NCBI RefSeq assembly: GCF_024582675.1
Contig: NZ_CP102084.1
Span: 434,001-498,000, forward strand
Reading direction: 5' to 3'
DNA from: Mycoplasma sp. 1018B
GTDB lineage: Bacteria > Bacillota_I > Bacilli_A > Mycoplasmatales > Metamycoplasmataceae
DNA length: 64,000 nucleotides
The notes under the pieces: model-generated
The model's input: the letters and a program-made list of their open reading frames with translations, nothing else
What the model was told of the DNA's origin: nothing
Database searches by the model: none
In this document: piece by piece, positions 20,817 through 35,300 of the stretch
How the letters are laid out: every line of letters begins with the position of its first letter
Position numbering within the stretch: position 1 is the first letter of the stretch
Translations under genes and position numbers: made by a program

Positions 20817-23800
20817 CTACTTAAAAATTCTTTCGTAAATTTCATCATATGTTTTAACAGGTATAAATTTAATTTTTTCAGCAACTTCTTTTGGAATATC
20901 AATAATATTCTTTTTATTACCGTAAGGTATAAACACTGTTTTTATTCCTTTAGTAAAAGCTGCAAATGATTTTTCTTTTAAACCACCTATTTCTAAAATT
21001 TTACCTCTTAAAGTAATTTCACCTGTCATGGCAATATTTTTAGAAACTTTTTTATTAGTTAACGCAGAAATTAAAGCTGTTGTAAAAGTAACTCCAGCAC
21101 TTGGACCATCTTTTGGAACTGCACCTTCAGGAACATGAATGTGTATTTCATTTTTATCAAAATTAAAATTATTTATTCCAAATTTAGATGCATTAGATCT
21201 AACAAAAGTAAGTGCTATATTTGCAGATTCTTTCATAACATCTTTAAGTGATCCGGTAAGTCTAATACCTCCTTTGTCACTTTCAAAAGTAGTTACTTCT
21301 ATTTGCAAAGTAGAACCGCCGTATGTGGTATATGCCAATCCATTAACAACCCCTATTTCAGATTCATTAGTTACATTTTGTTCAGTAAATTTAGGAACTC
21401 CTAAAAATTCTTCTATTTGTTTTTTATCCACAATAAAATCTTCAATATTTTCGCCTGATACTACTTTTGTTACTATTTTTCTAGCGATTTTATCTAATTG
21501 TCTTTTTAAACCTCTAACTCCAGCTTCCATAGTGTAATGTTTAATTATATACTCTATAGTTAAATCATCTATTTGAAATTGATTTGGCTTCAATCCTGCT
21601 TGTTTAATAACAATATCAATTAAATGTTCTCTAACTATTTTTATTTTTTCACTAATGGTATAACTACTCAACTCTATAATTTCTACTCTATCTAACAATG
21701 GAGCAGGAATATTTTCATAGTAATTTGCTGTAGCAATAAACATAACTTTAGATAAATCATATTCATGTTCAACATAATTATCTTGAAATTTAGTATTTTG
21801 TTCAGGATCTAAAACTTCTAACATAGCAGAAGTAGGATCGCCTTTATAATCAGATGACATTTTGTCAATTTCATCTAATAATATTAATGGATTAGAAACT
21901 CCAGCTTTTTGAATGGCTTTTATAATTTTGCCCGGCATAGCACCTACATATGTTCTTCTGTGACCTCTTATTTCGCTTTCATCTCTCACTCCACCTAAAC
22001 TAATTTTTATATAGCTTTTATTTAGCGCCTCTGCTATAGCTCTTGCTAAAGAAGTTTTTCCAGTACCAGGAGGTCCTACTAATGTTAGAATAGGAACATT
22101 GTTAAAATCTTTTTGTATTTTATTATTTTGATTTTCTTTAAATAGATTTAAATCTATTTGAGTTTCTTGTTCTAAGTCAATTAATTTACTATTATTTTCC
22201 TGTAAATTATTATTTTTGTGATTAATTATTAAAGCCAAATATTCTATTATTCTTTGTTTAACTTCTTTTAAGCCATAATGATTTTTTTCTAGTATTTTTT
22301 TAACTTTATTTATATCTAAGGATTCTATTTCGACTTTTCTTCATGGCAAGGATTTTAATACAGAAATATATGATTGAATAATATTGGAATCAGGAGTACC
22401 TTGCATACTTTGTTTTAATTTTTCTGTTTCATATTCGATTAATTTTTTTACAGATTCTGGATATATGTATTTAGCTTTAGGATTATTTAAATTTTTATAA
22501 TATTCATCATTGTTATCTAAAGAATTTGGATTGTTTTCATTTATCGTATCTTTTATAGCTTTTAATTTTTCTCTTAAAATAAAATCTTTCTGTTGTTTAT
22601 CCAAATTATTTTTCATTTTTTCTGCTATTTCATATTCTACTTGCAAATCCAATAGTTGTTTTTCTTGTTCATCTATTTCTTTTGTTTCTTTATCACCTAA
22701 TTTTTTCATAAATATCGCTCCTTTATTCAGTGAATAATAATTAACCATTTCTAAATATAATTTTTTTGCTTCTTGTTCATCTTTTAATTCTTTAACTTCT
22801 TCTTTTGTGTCATCGTGATTTAAAAGAATATCATAATAATTATCTGGAATTAAACTTTCATCTTTTTGTGCAAATTCTTTAAAATTTAGATAATCGTATG
22901 TATCATAAATTATAAAAATTTTTTTTAATTCTTTGCTATTTAAAATATTATCATTAACAGAAATCGACACTAAATCTCTTAAACGATATGTTAAGAATTC
23001 CAATTGATCAATAATAGGTCAATTAATCATTATTAATCTTTCATAATTAGATATGCAAGCAAATATAGCGTAGTAAGATATCATTTTATAAATAAACTTA
23101 TCAATGTTTTCTCATGTGTTAATAATAAAATCTATAGTTTTTTCATTGTAATTAAGCATATCCTTAATTGATATAGATATATCATAATTTTTAAATGAAT
23201 AAAATGAATAATATGTTCTTAAAATATTAATGTATTTTTTTGAAGATATACCATATTTATTTTTTTTAATAATATGATCAATTAATTTTAAATATAATTC
23301 AGTGCCAAATAGTACTGAAAAATAATCATAAAATTTTTTAAAACTATTTAAAAAAGCAATTAAAATTTCTTTTTTATTTTGCTCATTAATATCATTTTCA
23401 ACTATTATTCTGTTATAATCTTCAATTTTATTAATTTTATTATCAGGATCATCACCATTTTCATCATAAATATCTTCTTCATTATAAGGATGAATGAAAT
23501 CAATATATCCAATACATTTTAATGTGATATTAAAAGTGTTGTTTTTATTTTTTGTTATATCATCTAAATATAAATAAGATCCTCTACTAAAAAATTTTTT
23601 TAAAATAATAATTTTTCTTTTTCTATTTCTATTAACGACAAAATTAAAAAATTTATCATTTTTATCAGCTATAATCGGGCTAGCTACTAAATATTTTGAA
23701 TAATCAATGTTTATTTTATCTATATCTGGGTTTTCTGATTTTTTATAATACACAGCTATAAATTTTAATTTTTTATCTTTATTATTTCTTCTAAAATTAT

Positions 23801-23936
23801 TATATTCAGAAAAAATAAATTCTCACTCAGAAGATCATGGTACTTTTATTTTTCGATAATCATTATTTAAAAAAACTCATGAATTACTTCACTTAGATTC
23901 TAGATCAAAATAAAGAAAATTTTCGAAATCTACCAT
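20817..23936 (-). CDS. lon: ATP-dependent Lon protease, unusually long
   Basis: 1,039 residues versus about 780-870 typical. Degrades misfolded and regulatory proteins in the cytoplasm. The AAA+ part has Walker [11 protein letters not shown] near residue 620 and Walker [11 protein letters not shown]; the protease domain has catalytic Ser in [10 protein letters not shown] and Lys in [11 protein letters not shown], all intact. The extra length is N-terminal: the first ~400 residues do not resemble the usual Lon substrate domain at first sight (Asp/Asn/Lys-rich). A further insert of about 40 Asn/Gln/Lys-rich residues (571-613) sits just before the ATPase core. ATG with AAAGGAAAG SD. Follows leuS by 20 nt. 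Confidence 0.95.
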
Positions 23937-23956
23937 ATCACTTTCCTTTTAATTTA

Positions 23957-26269
<2,313 letters not shown>

Positions 26270-26417
26270 TGTTTATACCTCAATTTTATTTTATTTTTGT
26301 TAATAATATATAAATATAATACATAATACAAATTAATATTAATTATATTAAAAAAGTTGTTATTTTTATTTTTTACTATTACATTATTATTTTTAATTTT
26401 TTTAAAGTTGAAAAAAG
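26270..26417 (-). promoter_or_regulatory. Upstream region of leuS, probable promoter
   Basis: A/T-rich gap between the ATPase terminator and leuS with TATTAT/TATAAT-like hexamers on the minus strand; the exact promoter cannot be fixed. Confidence 0.4.
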
Positions 26418-26459
26418 AAAAAAAGACAAACGAAAAATATTATTGTTTGCCTTTTTTTC
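26418..26459 (-). terminator. Terminator of the P-type ATPase gene
   Basis: On the minus strand GGCAAAC and GTTTGTC pair (one G-U) around a 13-nt loop, followed by a T run. The ATPase stop codon lies in the loop. Confidence 0.6.
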
Positions 26460-29148
26460 TTGAATTGATTATTTTAAATAATTTTACTATTTCATTATAA
26501 ATTATCAAACCAAAAGCTAAAGGTAATCCTATAAATAAAATTAAAAGATTATTTCAAATATTATCAACCATTCTAAAAACTTCAGATAAACCAGGTATAA
26601 TAACAACAATTATAGTGCAAGTTGCTGAAAATAAAGCAGCCATTCACACTATTCAATATTTTCTCAAAGAAGCTCTGAATATAGATTTATCAGACATTAA
26701 ATTAATACTATTTAATGAAGCCGCGACTCCAAGAGTTATAAACGCACAAGTAGATGCAGTTTGTAAAAATTCGGCGCCTGTTAAATTTTGTTTTATTGCA
26801 ACTAAAGCTCCCAATGCATAAGAAATTAATGTCAATAAAGATAAAATAAGTGATTGAATAATTAAATTAGTTCCCATTCCTCTTGCAAAAATGTTTTCTT
26901 TTTTTGAATAAGGTTTGCGATTCATCACATTTTTACCGCTATCCACTAATCCTAAAGCAATAGCAGGAAAACCATGAGTTAATAAATTAATTCATAAAAG
27001 TTGCGAGGCTCCAAAAATAAAAAACTCTGTTTGAATTCCAATAGTATTTTTAAAGGACAAATAAAATACAATCATTCCAATTAACATTACTAATACTTCA
27101 GTTACTGAAGAAATAAGTAAATTCATTATTACTACTTTAATTTTATCGAAAATTAAACGGCCATTTTTTACTGAATTGACAATAGTATTAAAATTATCAT
27201 CAACTAAAACAATATCAGCAGCTTGTTTAGCAACGTCAGTACCAGTTATACCCATTGCACAACCTATATCACTACTTTTTAGTGCAGGAGCATCATTAAC
27301 ACCATCACCCGTCATAGCTACAACTTGATTATTTTTTTGTCAAGCTTGTACGATTCTTAATTTATCATTAGGATTAACACGTGCATAAACACTAATTTCT
27401 TTAACTTTTGCTAATAATTTTTCATCATCTCATTTAGCTAATTCTTCACCAGTAATAGCTAAATCATTAGTATCATATATACCTAAATCCTTAGCAATTG
27501 CTTTAGCTGTAGTTAAATGATCTCCGGTAATCATCACTGTTTTAATTCCTGCTTTTTTGGCTAAAGCAATGGTTTCTTTAACGTTATTTCTTGGTGGATC
27601 AATTAATGCAACTAGAGCAAAAAGTTTTAAATCTTTTTCGTCAGCAAAATTAATTTTTTCTTTATTTATTTCTTTAATTGCAACAGCTAAAACTCTATAA
27701 GCCTTTTGAGCAAAATTTTCGTTAGTTTCAATATATTTATCAATATTTTGTTCCTTTATTAAATTAAATAAAATATCAGGAGCACCTTTAGTAATAAGAT
27801 AATTTTTATTTTTATATTTAACTAAAGTAGACATTAATTTTCTATCACTATCAAAAGGTAAAGAATCTAAAATTTGATATTCATTTTTTAAATTTTTTTT
27901 ATTAATATTTAAATTATAGGCAAATTTAAGTAAAGCAATTTCTGTAGGATCGCCAGTTTCAATTCAAGAACTATTTTTTTCTTCTCATTCTAATGAAGCA
28001 TCATTGCATAAAGTTAAATATTTAGCTAAAAGAATTTGTTCATCCTTAGTAGCTAATTCCATTTTATTATTATTAATTAAAGCATCAACTAAAGTCATTT
28101 TATTTTCGGTTAATGTTCCGGTTTTATCACTACAAATTATTGAAACTGAGCCTAAAGTTTCTACTGCTAAAAGATTTTTAGCTAAAGCTTTTTGTTTTGA
28201 CATTTGTGCTACACCAATGCTTAATAAAACAGTAGTAAAAGTAATTAACCCCTCAGGTATAGCTGCAACTGCTAAACTGATACCTATTACCAAAGAATCA
28301 GTATAAGTTTTTAATTCTCTAAAAGCTTGATTTTTTATAGTTCCAATTAAAATAACTTGTAAAATAAAACTTACTAAAAGTAAAACAATACCTGAAATGC
28401 CAAAAATTTTACTTAATTTATTTAATTTAATTTGTAAAGGGCTTAAAACTTTTTCTTGTGTTTGTATTAAATCATTTATTTTTCCAATTTCTGTATCTTT
28501 AGCAATTGCTTCAACTATTGCAATAGCTTTGCCATTTGCTACATAAGTGCTAGAAAAAACTAAATGATTATTTTCAGCCAAAATTGTAGATTTACTTTTT
28601 TCAAAATCTGCTCATTTGTCTACTGGCAATGATTCACCAGTTAATGAAGATTCAATAACTTTTAAATTAAAAGCTTCAATTATTCTTGCATCAGCACTAA
28701 TAACATCTCCAGCATTTAAAACAATTAAATCTCCAACTACTAAATCTTCTGCAGGTACTATAATAGTTTTACCTTCTCTAATAACTGTGGCATTAGCCTG
28801 ATTCAATTTACTTAATGCTCTAACGGCTTGATCACTCTTAACTTCTTGGTAGGCCCCCAACATGCTATTTAAACAAACAACAAGAAAAATTATTCCTGGT
28901 TCTACATACGATACAACTAATTCTGTTCCATGATTAACATTAGATAAATGACCATAAATAGCTAATGCTAGACTAATCAATGCAGCTATTAATAATAAAA
29001 TCACCATTGGATCTAAAAATTGTTTAAAATAAGCAACAAAGCAATTGACCTTTTTATTTTTTAATAAAGTATTTTTACCAAATTTATTTTGTAATTCCTT
29101 TACTTGTTTATTTGTTAACCCTTTTTTATAATCAATTATTTTTTGCAT
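26440..29148 (-). CDS. P2-type cation-transporting ATPase (Ca2+-ATPase-like)
   Basis: 902 residues, full length for PMCA/SERCA-like bacterial pumps. Integral membrane protein expelling Ca2+ or a related cation at the cost of ATP. Seen: N-terminal cation ATPase domain ([19 protein letters not shown]), actuator motif [11 protein letters not shown], the IPEGL membrane helix 4 motif ([10 protein letters not shown]), phosphorylation site [17 protein letters not shown] nucleotide-site motif, and [20 protein letters not shown] hinge; then four C-terminal helices. IPEGL and the hinge support P2A/P2B, but Na+/K+ or Mn2+ transport cannot be excluded. SD AAAAGGAGCAGA. Monocistronic, with tRNA-Ser lying upstream on the same strand. 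Confidence 0.95.
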
Positions 29149-29230
29149 TCTGCTCCTTTTTATAATTCTTTAAAATTATAAAAGATAAAAATAAAAAAAC
29201 TATTTATAAAGAAAAAAAGTATAAAAAAAC

Positions 29231-29322
29231 TGGCGGAACAGAGAGGATTCGAACCTCCGCGGGAGTTGCCTCCCCTACAGTCTTAGCAGGACCGCCTCTT
29301 CAGCCAACTTGAGTACTGTTCC
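29231..29322 (-). tRNA. tRNA-Ser (GCU anticodon)
   Basis: 92 nt with encoded CCA. Acceptor GGAACAG/CTGTTCC, discriminator G, D arm, anticodon loop CTGCTAA (anticodon GCT), a long variable arm (GGGGAGGCAACTCCC) as expected for Ser, and T loop GGTTCGAATCC. Confidence 0.97.
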
Positions 29323-29340
29323 ATCAGCTTTTTAATTATA

Positions 29341-29366
29341 TAAAAAAATAATGCAAAAGCACTATT
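29341..29366 (-). terminator. Terminator of the giant PI-PLC surface protein gene
   Basis: Minus strand AATAGTGC / GCATTATT, 8-bp stem with a TTTT loop and a following T-run; the gene's TAG stop lies inside the stem. Confidence 0.75.
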
Positions 29367-32300
29367 TTTTATTTTTTTTCTTGTAATAAAAGAATCCTGC
29401 TATTCCCGCTGCTATAGCTGCTAAAATAGAAAGAATTGAGCCAACAATAATTGCAGTTTTATTTGTTGATTTTTCTTGAATAACAACTTGATCATTATTG
29501 TTATTATTTCTAGTAATTTTTACTTCTAAAGAATTGCTTGTTTTGTTCATTTTTAGTTCATTATCTTTTGAAAATGTATAATTGCTTAAATTATTTTTAA
29601 CATATTCTTCTAAAGCATTTTTTAATTGTTCATTGTTTGCTCTTGTTGGTATATTAATTTCAGCATTTTGAATTAAAATATTTTCATCATAAAAACTCAC
29701 ACGTAATTTAAAAATATTATGTAAATAAATTACTTGATTTTCTTTTACAAATATTTTTAACTTAGAATCGCTTGTTATATATTTTGTAATATCAAAATAT
29801 GACGATAAGTCAATTTCTTGACCATTTTTATTAATACTTAATTCAATGTTATTAATTTTTTGTTGTGTGTTAGCTAGAACAAAATCTAAAATTATCTTTT
29901 TGTTTGATTCTAATTCTTGAGCATTTGAATCTTTTTCTTTATTATTTTTTATGATAATTTTATAAGTATCATTACTATTTAAAGTTAATATATGATCGTC
30001 TAACAATTGATAATCTTGAGGAATTAAAGAAGTTAAATCAATCGTTGTCTGATTTTGATCAACTGTTAATTCTTCTTGTTTAATTTCTTTATTATTTTGA
30101 TCAATGAAAATTACATTTATTATTCTTTGATTTTCGTTTTGAATTGGTTGTTCAATATTTTGATTTTCTTTTTCCTCGTTAATTTTATTTTTATCAATTA
30201 ATTCTATTGTATAAAGATTAATTTGTGAATCTAAATTAATTTTAGAAGTTGTTTTAAATTCATAATTTTCAGGTAAATTGCTACTTAGATCAAGAATATC
30301 ATTCGATAATTCAACAATTTTATTGAAACGAATAAGTTCTTTTTTACTATCTTGATCAACAAAAACAATTGTAATTTCACGTTTTGTTTGTTTAATTAAA
30401 ATTTTAATAGAACTTTCATTATTATATGAAATTAAATTATTATCTATAAGTTCATAATTATTAGGCAATCCTATGCTTGGATTAATTTCATTATTATTAA
30501 TTGTATTTTTATCAAGTGGATAATTATTTATAACTTGTTGACTTACAAAATCAACATATTGTAAAATAACGAATTTTTCTTTTAAAACTACATTTATTTT
30601 TAAATCATTAGTAATAAATAAAGAATTATTATCTTTATCAATTAATTCATAATTTTGATTATCAAAATAATTATTTAAATTAATTTGCTCGCCTGTAATT
30701 TTAATTTCTAAATTAGCTTTACCTATTGATAAATTAGTTTCATAATTAATAAAATCTATATTGATTTTTTTAGTTTTTTCTTTAATTTTAATTATTAGTT
30801 TATTACTATTAACAAGCATTGTTTGATCATCAGAATTAACTAGTTCATAATTATGAGGAATATAAGCAGTAGTATCAATTGTTTTTTGATCAAAATTAAT
30901 ACTATGATTAAATTGTCTAATAATTTGTTTATCTAATGTTTCCAAACTTATAGTTAAGTTAATTTTATTTTTATCAATTAAAACATTTAATTCATTGTTT
31001 TCATTTATATTATAAGTATTATCTTTATTGAATTGATAATTAGTTGGCAAAATATTGCTTGGAATAATATTGTCAATGAAAGCACTAACTTTAATTATTT
31101 CTTCATGAACAATATTTAAACTTTGAGCATCAATAAATTTAACTTTTACATTTTTATAATTAGGCATTAAATTAACTGTTAAATCTTTAGCTATTAAAAC
31201 TTCATTTTCAGTATCCACTAATCTAAAATTATTTTGATCAAAAAGTGTCATCAGATTTACTAACTCACCATTAATTTTTAAAGACAAAGTACGTTTAGAA
31301 ATAATTTCATTATTTTCTTTATTAACAAAAGTTACTACATAATTATTGGTTTTATATTTAGCCATAGCATTAATAGTATCTTGTATAAGTACTATTGGAT
31401 TTTGATAAGTGGCTAATTCTAAATTATCATTCAATAATGGTCTTAAATCAATATTTACATCATTACGATTAACTTCATTGTTTGTCGTTTGTAAAATATT
31501 GCCTTGAGCATCATGGAAATTAATTTGAATAGGCTTTTGATCTTTAAGAACTTTAACTTCAATAATTTCTTTGTCAGTAATATTAACTAAATTTTGATTA
31601 TCTATTGTTTGATAACCTTCAGGTAAATAAGAAATTAAATTTATATTATTAATTTCTAAATTGATTCTTAATTTACTTTGTTTAATTATCAAATTATTTT
31701 CATCAATAAAATTAATAGTAATATATCTACTTCTTTGCATTAATTTAATTTCTTTATCTTCGTTAGCAAATATATATAAATTATTATTTTCAGGAGTATA
31801 CAGTTGATAATCAAAATATAAGCTTAAATCAATAATTTGTCCGTTATTATTAGCTAAATCAATTCTTTCTTGTTTAATTGTTTGATTATCTTTAGCATTT
31901 TTAAATGTTAAAGTAATAGATTTAGCTGATTTTAATATATAAACAATAGCTTCTTTTTGTTCATCAGTAATTGCTAAAATAATTTGATTATTATTATAAT
32001 CTAGTAAATAATCATCAGGAATATAACTTAATAAATTAATACTTTGATCATTTTGACTAATAGTAATGATTTTATTAGTAATAATTTGATTTGTTTCTTT
32101 TATTTTAAATTGTAAATTTATTTTTCTAGTTAAAGCTTTTAAAGCAATTGTAAGATTATTTTTAACGTTAACTTTATTTGTATCAATTAATTCATAACCT
32201 TGTGGTAAATAATTATTTAAATCTATTTCTTTATCATCTTTTGATATTTTAATTTTTAAACTTTTAATTAATACCTGATGTTCATTATCAACAAAATTTA

Positions 32301-35300
32301 AGGTTATGCTTTGTTGATTCTGTTTTACTAAAATATTTGTATTATTATTTACAAAATATTCATTAGCTTGTTCTGTTATTATTTGATAATCTGCATTTTT
32401 AAAATAATCATTTAAATTAATATTTTGTCCATTTAAAGCGATTTCAATAAATCTATTACTAATTAATTCATTAGTTGTTTGGTCAATAAATTTTAATTCA
32501 ATAGTTTTACTATTTTTAATTACATTAATACGAACGGAATTATTTAATGTTATTTTTGCATCATTTTCATTAACTAAAATATAACCTTGTGGTAATAATT
32601 CTAAAATATTAATTTCTTTATTTTTAAAATCAAAAGTTTGATTAACGCTTGAAATAATATTACCATTATTATTTACAAAATAAATAGTTGCATTTTGTTG
32701 TTTATTTTTTATAACTACATTAATAAGAGTTTGATCATTAAGAAGAATTATTGAATTATCAATGTAATAATTTTCAGGTAAATAATTTGCAATATCAATT
32801 TCATTTTGTTCAAAAGAAATACTTAAATTAACTGGTAAGCCAATAGTTGAAAACGTATTTTCATCTATAAATCTGAAGGTAATTTCTTTTTTCAATGGTT
32901 GCAATAAAATAATTTTATCTTCAATTATATTAATAGTATTATCTTCTTGATTTGACAATTTATAAATTAATGTATCAAAATAATTATTTAAATTAATAAT
33001 TTGTCCTCGAGTATTAATATTTATATTAACAATATTAATTAATTGTTTATTAAACTCATTAACAAAAGACAGTTGAACGCTTTTTTGTTTATCTTTAACT
33101 AAAATTTCAATTTCATTAGCAAAAGTAACTATATTATTCTCACTATTAATTAACTCAAAATCAGTTGGTAAATAATCATTTAAATTAATCTGGTTAGCAT
33201 CATAATCAATTTCAATATTTTTAATTTCTACAATATTATTTTCTAAATTTTTAAAAGTTAATTTAACTTCTTTAGTATTTTTTGTCACTTTTACATCAAT
33301 TAAATTATTTTCTGGAATAACTCGTTGATTATCTTTTAAATTAGATAATTTATAAAATTTAGGTAAATAATCAGATATCATTAATTCTTTTAAATTAGAA
33401 CTAATTCTAATTTTTAAAGTATCAACTGTGTTTTGTGATATTAAATTTAATGTCACAATTTTAAACAAAGGGATTAATTTAATTGTCACGTTATTATCAA
33501 TGTTTATTTCATTTTGATCAGTTTGTGCTAATTGATAATTTTGATTATCAAAAAGATTAAGCAAATTAATTTTTTGCCCATTACGATTAATATTTAATAT
33601 TTGTTCATTAATTAAATCATTTGTAAAATTATCAACAAAACTAATTTTAACTTCCTTGAATAATGGAATTAAATAGACAATTAAATTCCCATTTATTAAA
33701 ACATTTTCTTCTTGATTTGTAGCTAATTGATAATTTTTTTTGTCTATAAATTGACTAACATCAAAAGTTTGTCCATCAGCACTAACATTTAAACTGATGC
33801 GATTAACTTCTTGACTATTTTCTGAATTAATAAAAGTAATAATATATTGTGCTTGTTGTGGTACTAATAAAACATCTATTAAACTTTCAACGCTTACAAT
33901 ATTGGGCTGATTAGGAGCAAATAAATAATTAGATGGCAAATATGGTGTTAAATCAACAATTTTTTGATCTTGATTAATTTCGATTATTTGATTATGAATT
34001 GGAATTGCAGGATGATTAATATCAATAAATTTTAAATTAATTTGCTTTTGATTTTTAATAATTACAATGTCAATTGAATTATTATTGTTTAAAGTATAAG
34101 TAGTTTGTTGATTTTTTAAAGAATAATTATCAGGTATTAAATTTTTTATATTAATTTGATTCTCATTGTAATTTATATTATGTGTTTTACTTAAAATAAG
34201 TTCTTTATTTTCATTGACAAAATTAACAGTAACTAATTTATATTTTGGTGTTAATTTAAAAGTTTTTGATTCACTAATAAATTCAATTTCTTGAGAACTA
34301 TTTAAACTATAGTTATTAGTATTAAATAAAGTAGTTAAATTAATATTTTGACCATTTTTTAAAATAATTAAATTATTAGTTTGAATAATTTCATCATTTG
34401 AATTTGCTAAAACAAAAGTAATTTCTACTTCTTTAAAATCATTGTTATTATTGTCAGTTCTAATTAAATTGAATTTGTTAATTAAATCTTTTTGTTGTTT
34501 TTGAAAATTAATTAATTGATCTAAATTTCTTTGTTTAATTTGATCAGAATAATTATTTATTAATTTTTTATGTGATTCTTTTAAACTTTCAAAAAGTTTA
34601 TTACTATTTATAACATCATTAATTGATAATAAATTAGTATGTTGTTCATTAATAGTACTAATAATTGAATTAATTTGTTTATATAAATCAATCTTATCAT
34701 TAATTAATATTAAATTATCTCTAATTTGTTCTAAAGTATTTACACTTGTATAATCATTAATCAATTGAATTTGTGAACTTAATTCCGTTAAATTTTCAAT
34801 TTCTTTATAAATAGAATTTTCAATATTTTCATTTAATAAATTGAATAATTGAGTTTTATTATTTTTAATAAAAATTTTAAGAGAATTTCTTTTCTTTATT
34901 ATTTGATTAATGTTATTTTCCAATTGTTGTAAAACTTCTTCAATAATTTCAAAAGAGGGTTTATGTTTATTAAGTAAACTTAAAAAATTATTAATTGATA
35001 AACTATAATCACTTTGATTTAATTTATTATTTAATATTAACTGATTTAAATTTTCAAATTTGGAAGTTAGATTTTTTAATTTATTAATATTGTTTTGATC
35101 TTTTAAATATTGATTTAAATCACTGAGATTATTTAATTTAGCATTTAGTGTAGTTTCATTATCATTATTTAATGTTACTTTTAAAGTATTAATATCTGTT
35201 TGAATAAAATTTAAATAATTTTGATGAATTAAATTTTGGTTGTTTAGAATAATTTGTGAAATTTCTTCAATATTTTTATTTATTTTATTTATTAATTCTT

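Noticed and set aside
29231-29322. tRNA-Ser as an integration site for an island holding the giant gene
   Set aside because: No integrase, no repeated tRNA 3' end and no direct repeat at the other side was found.
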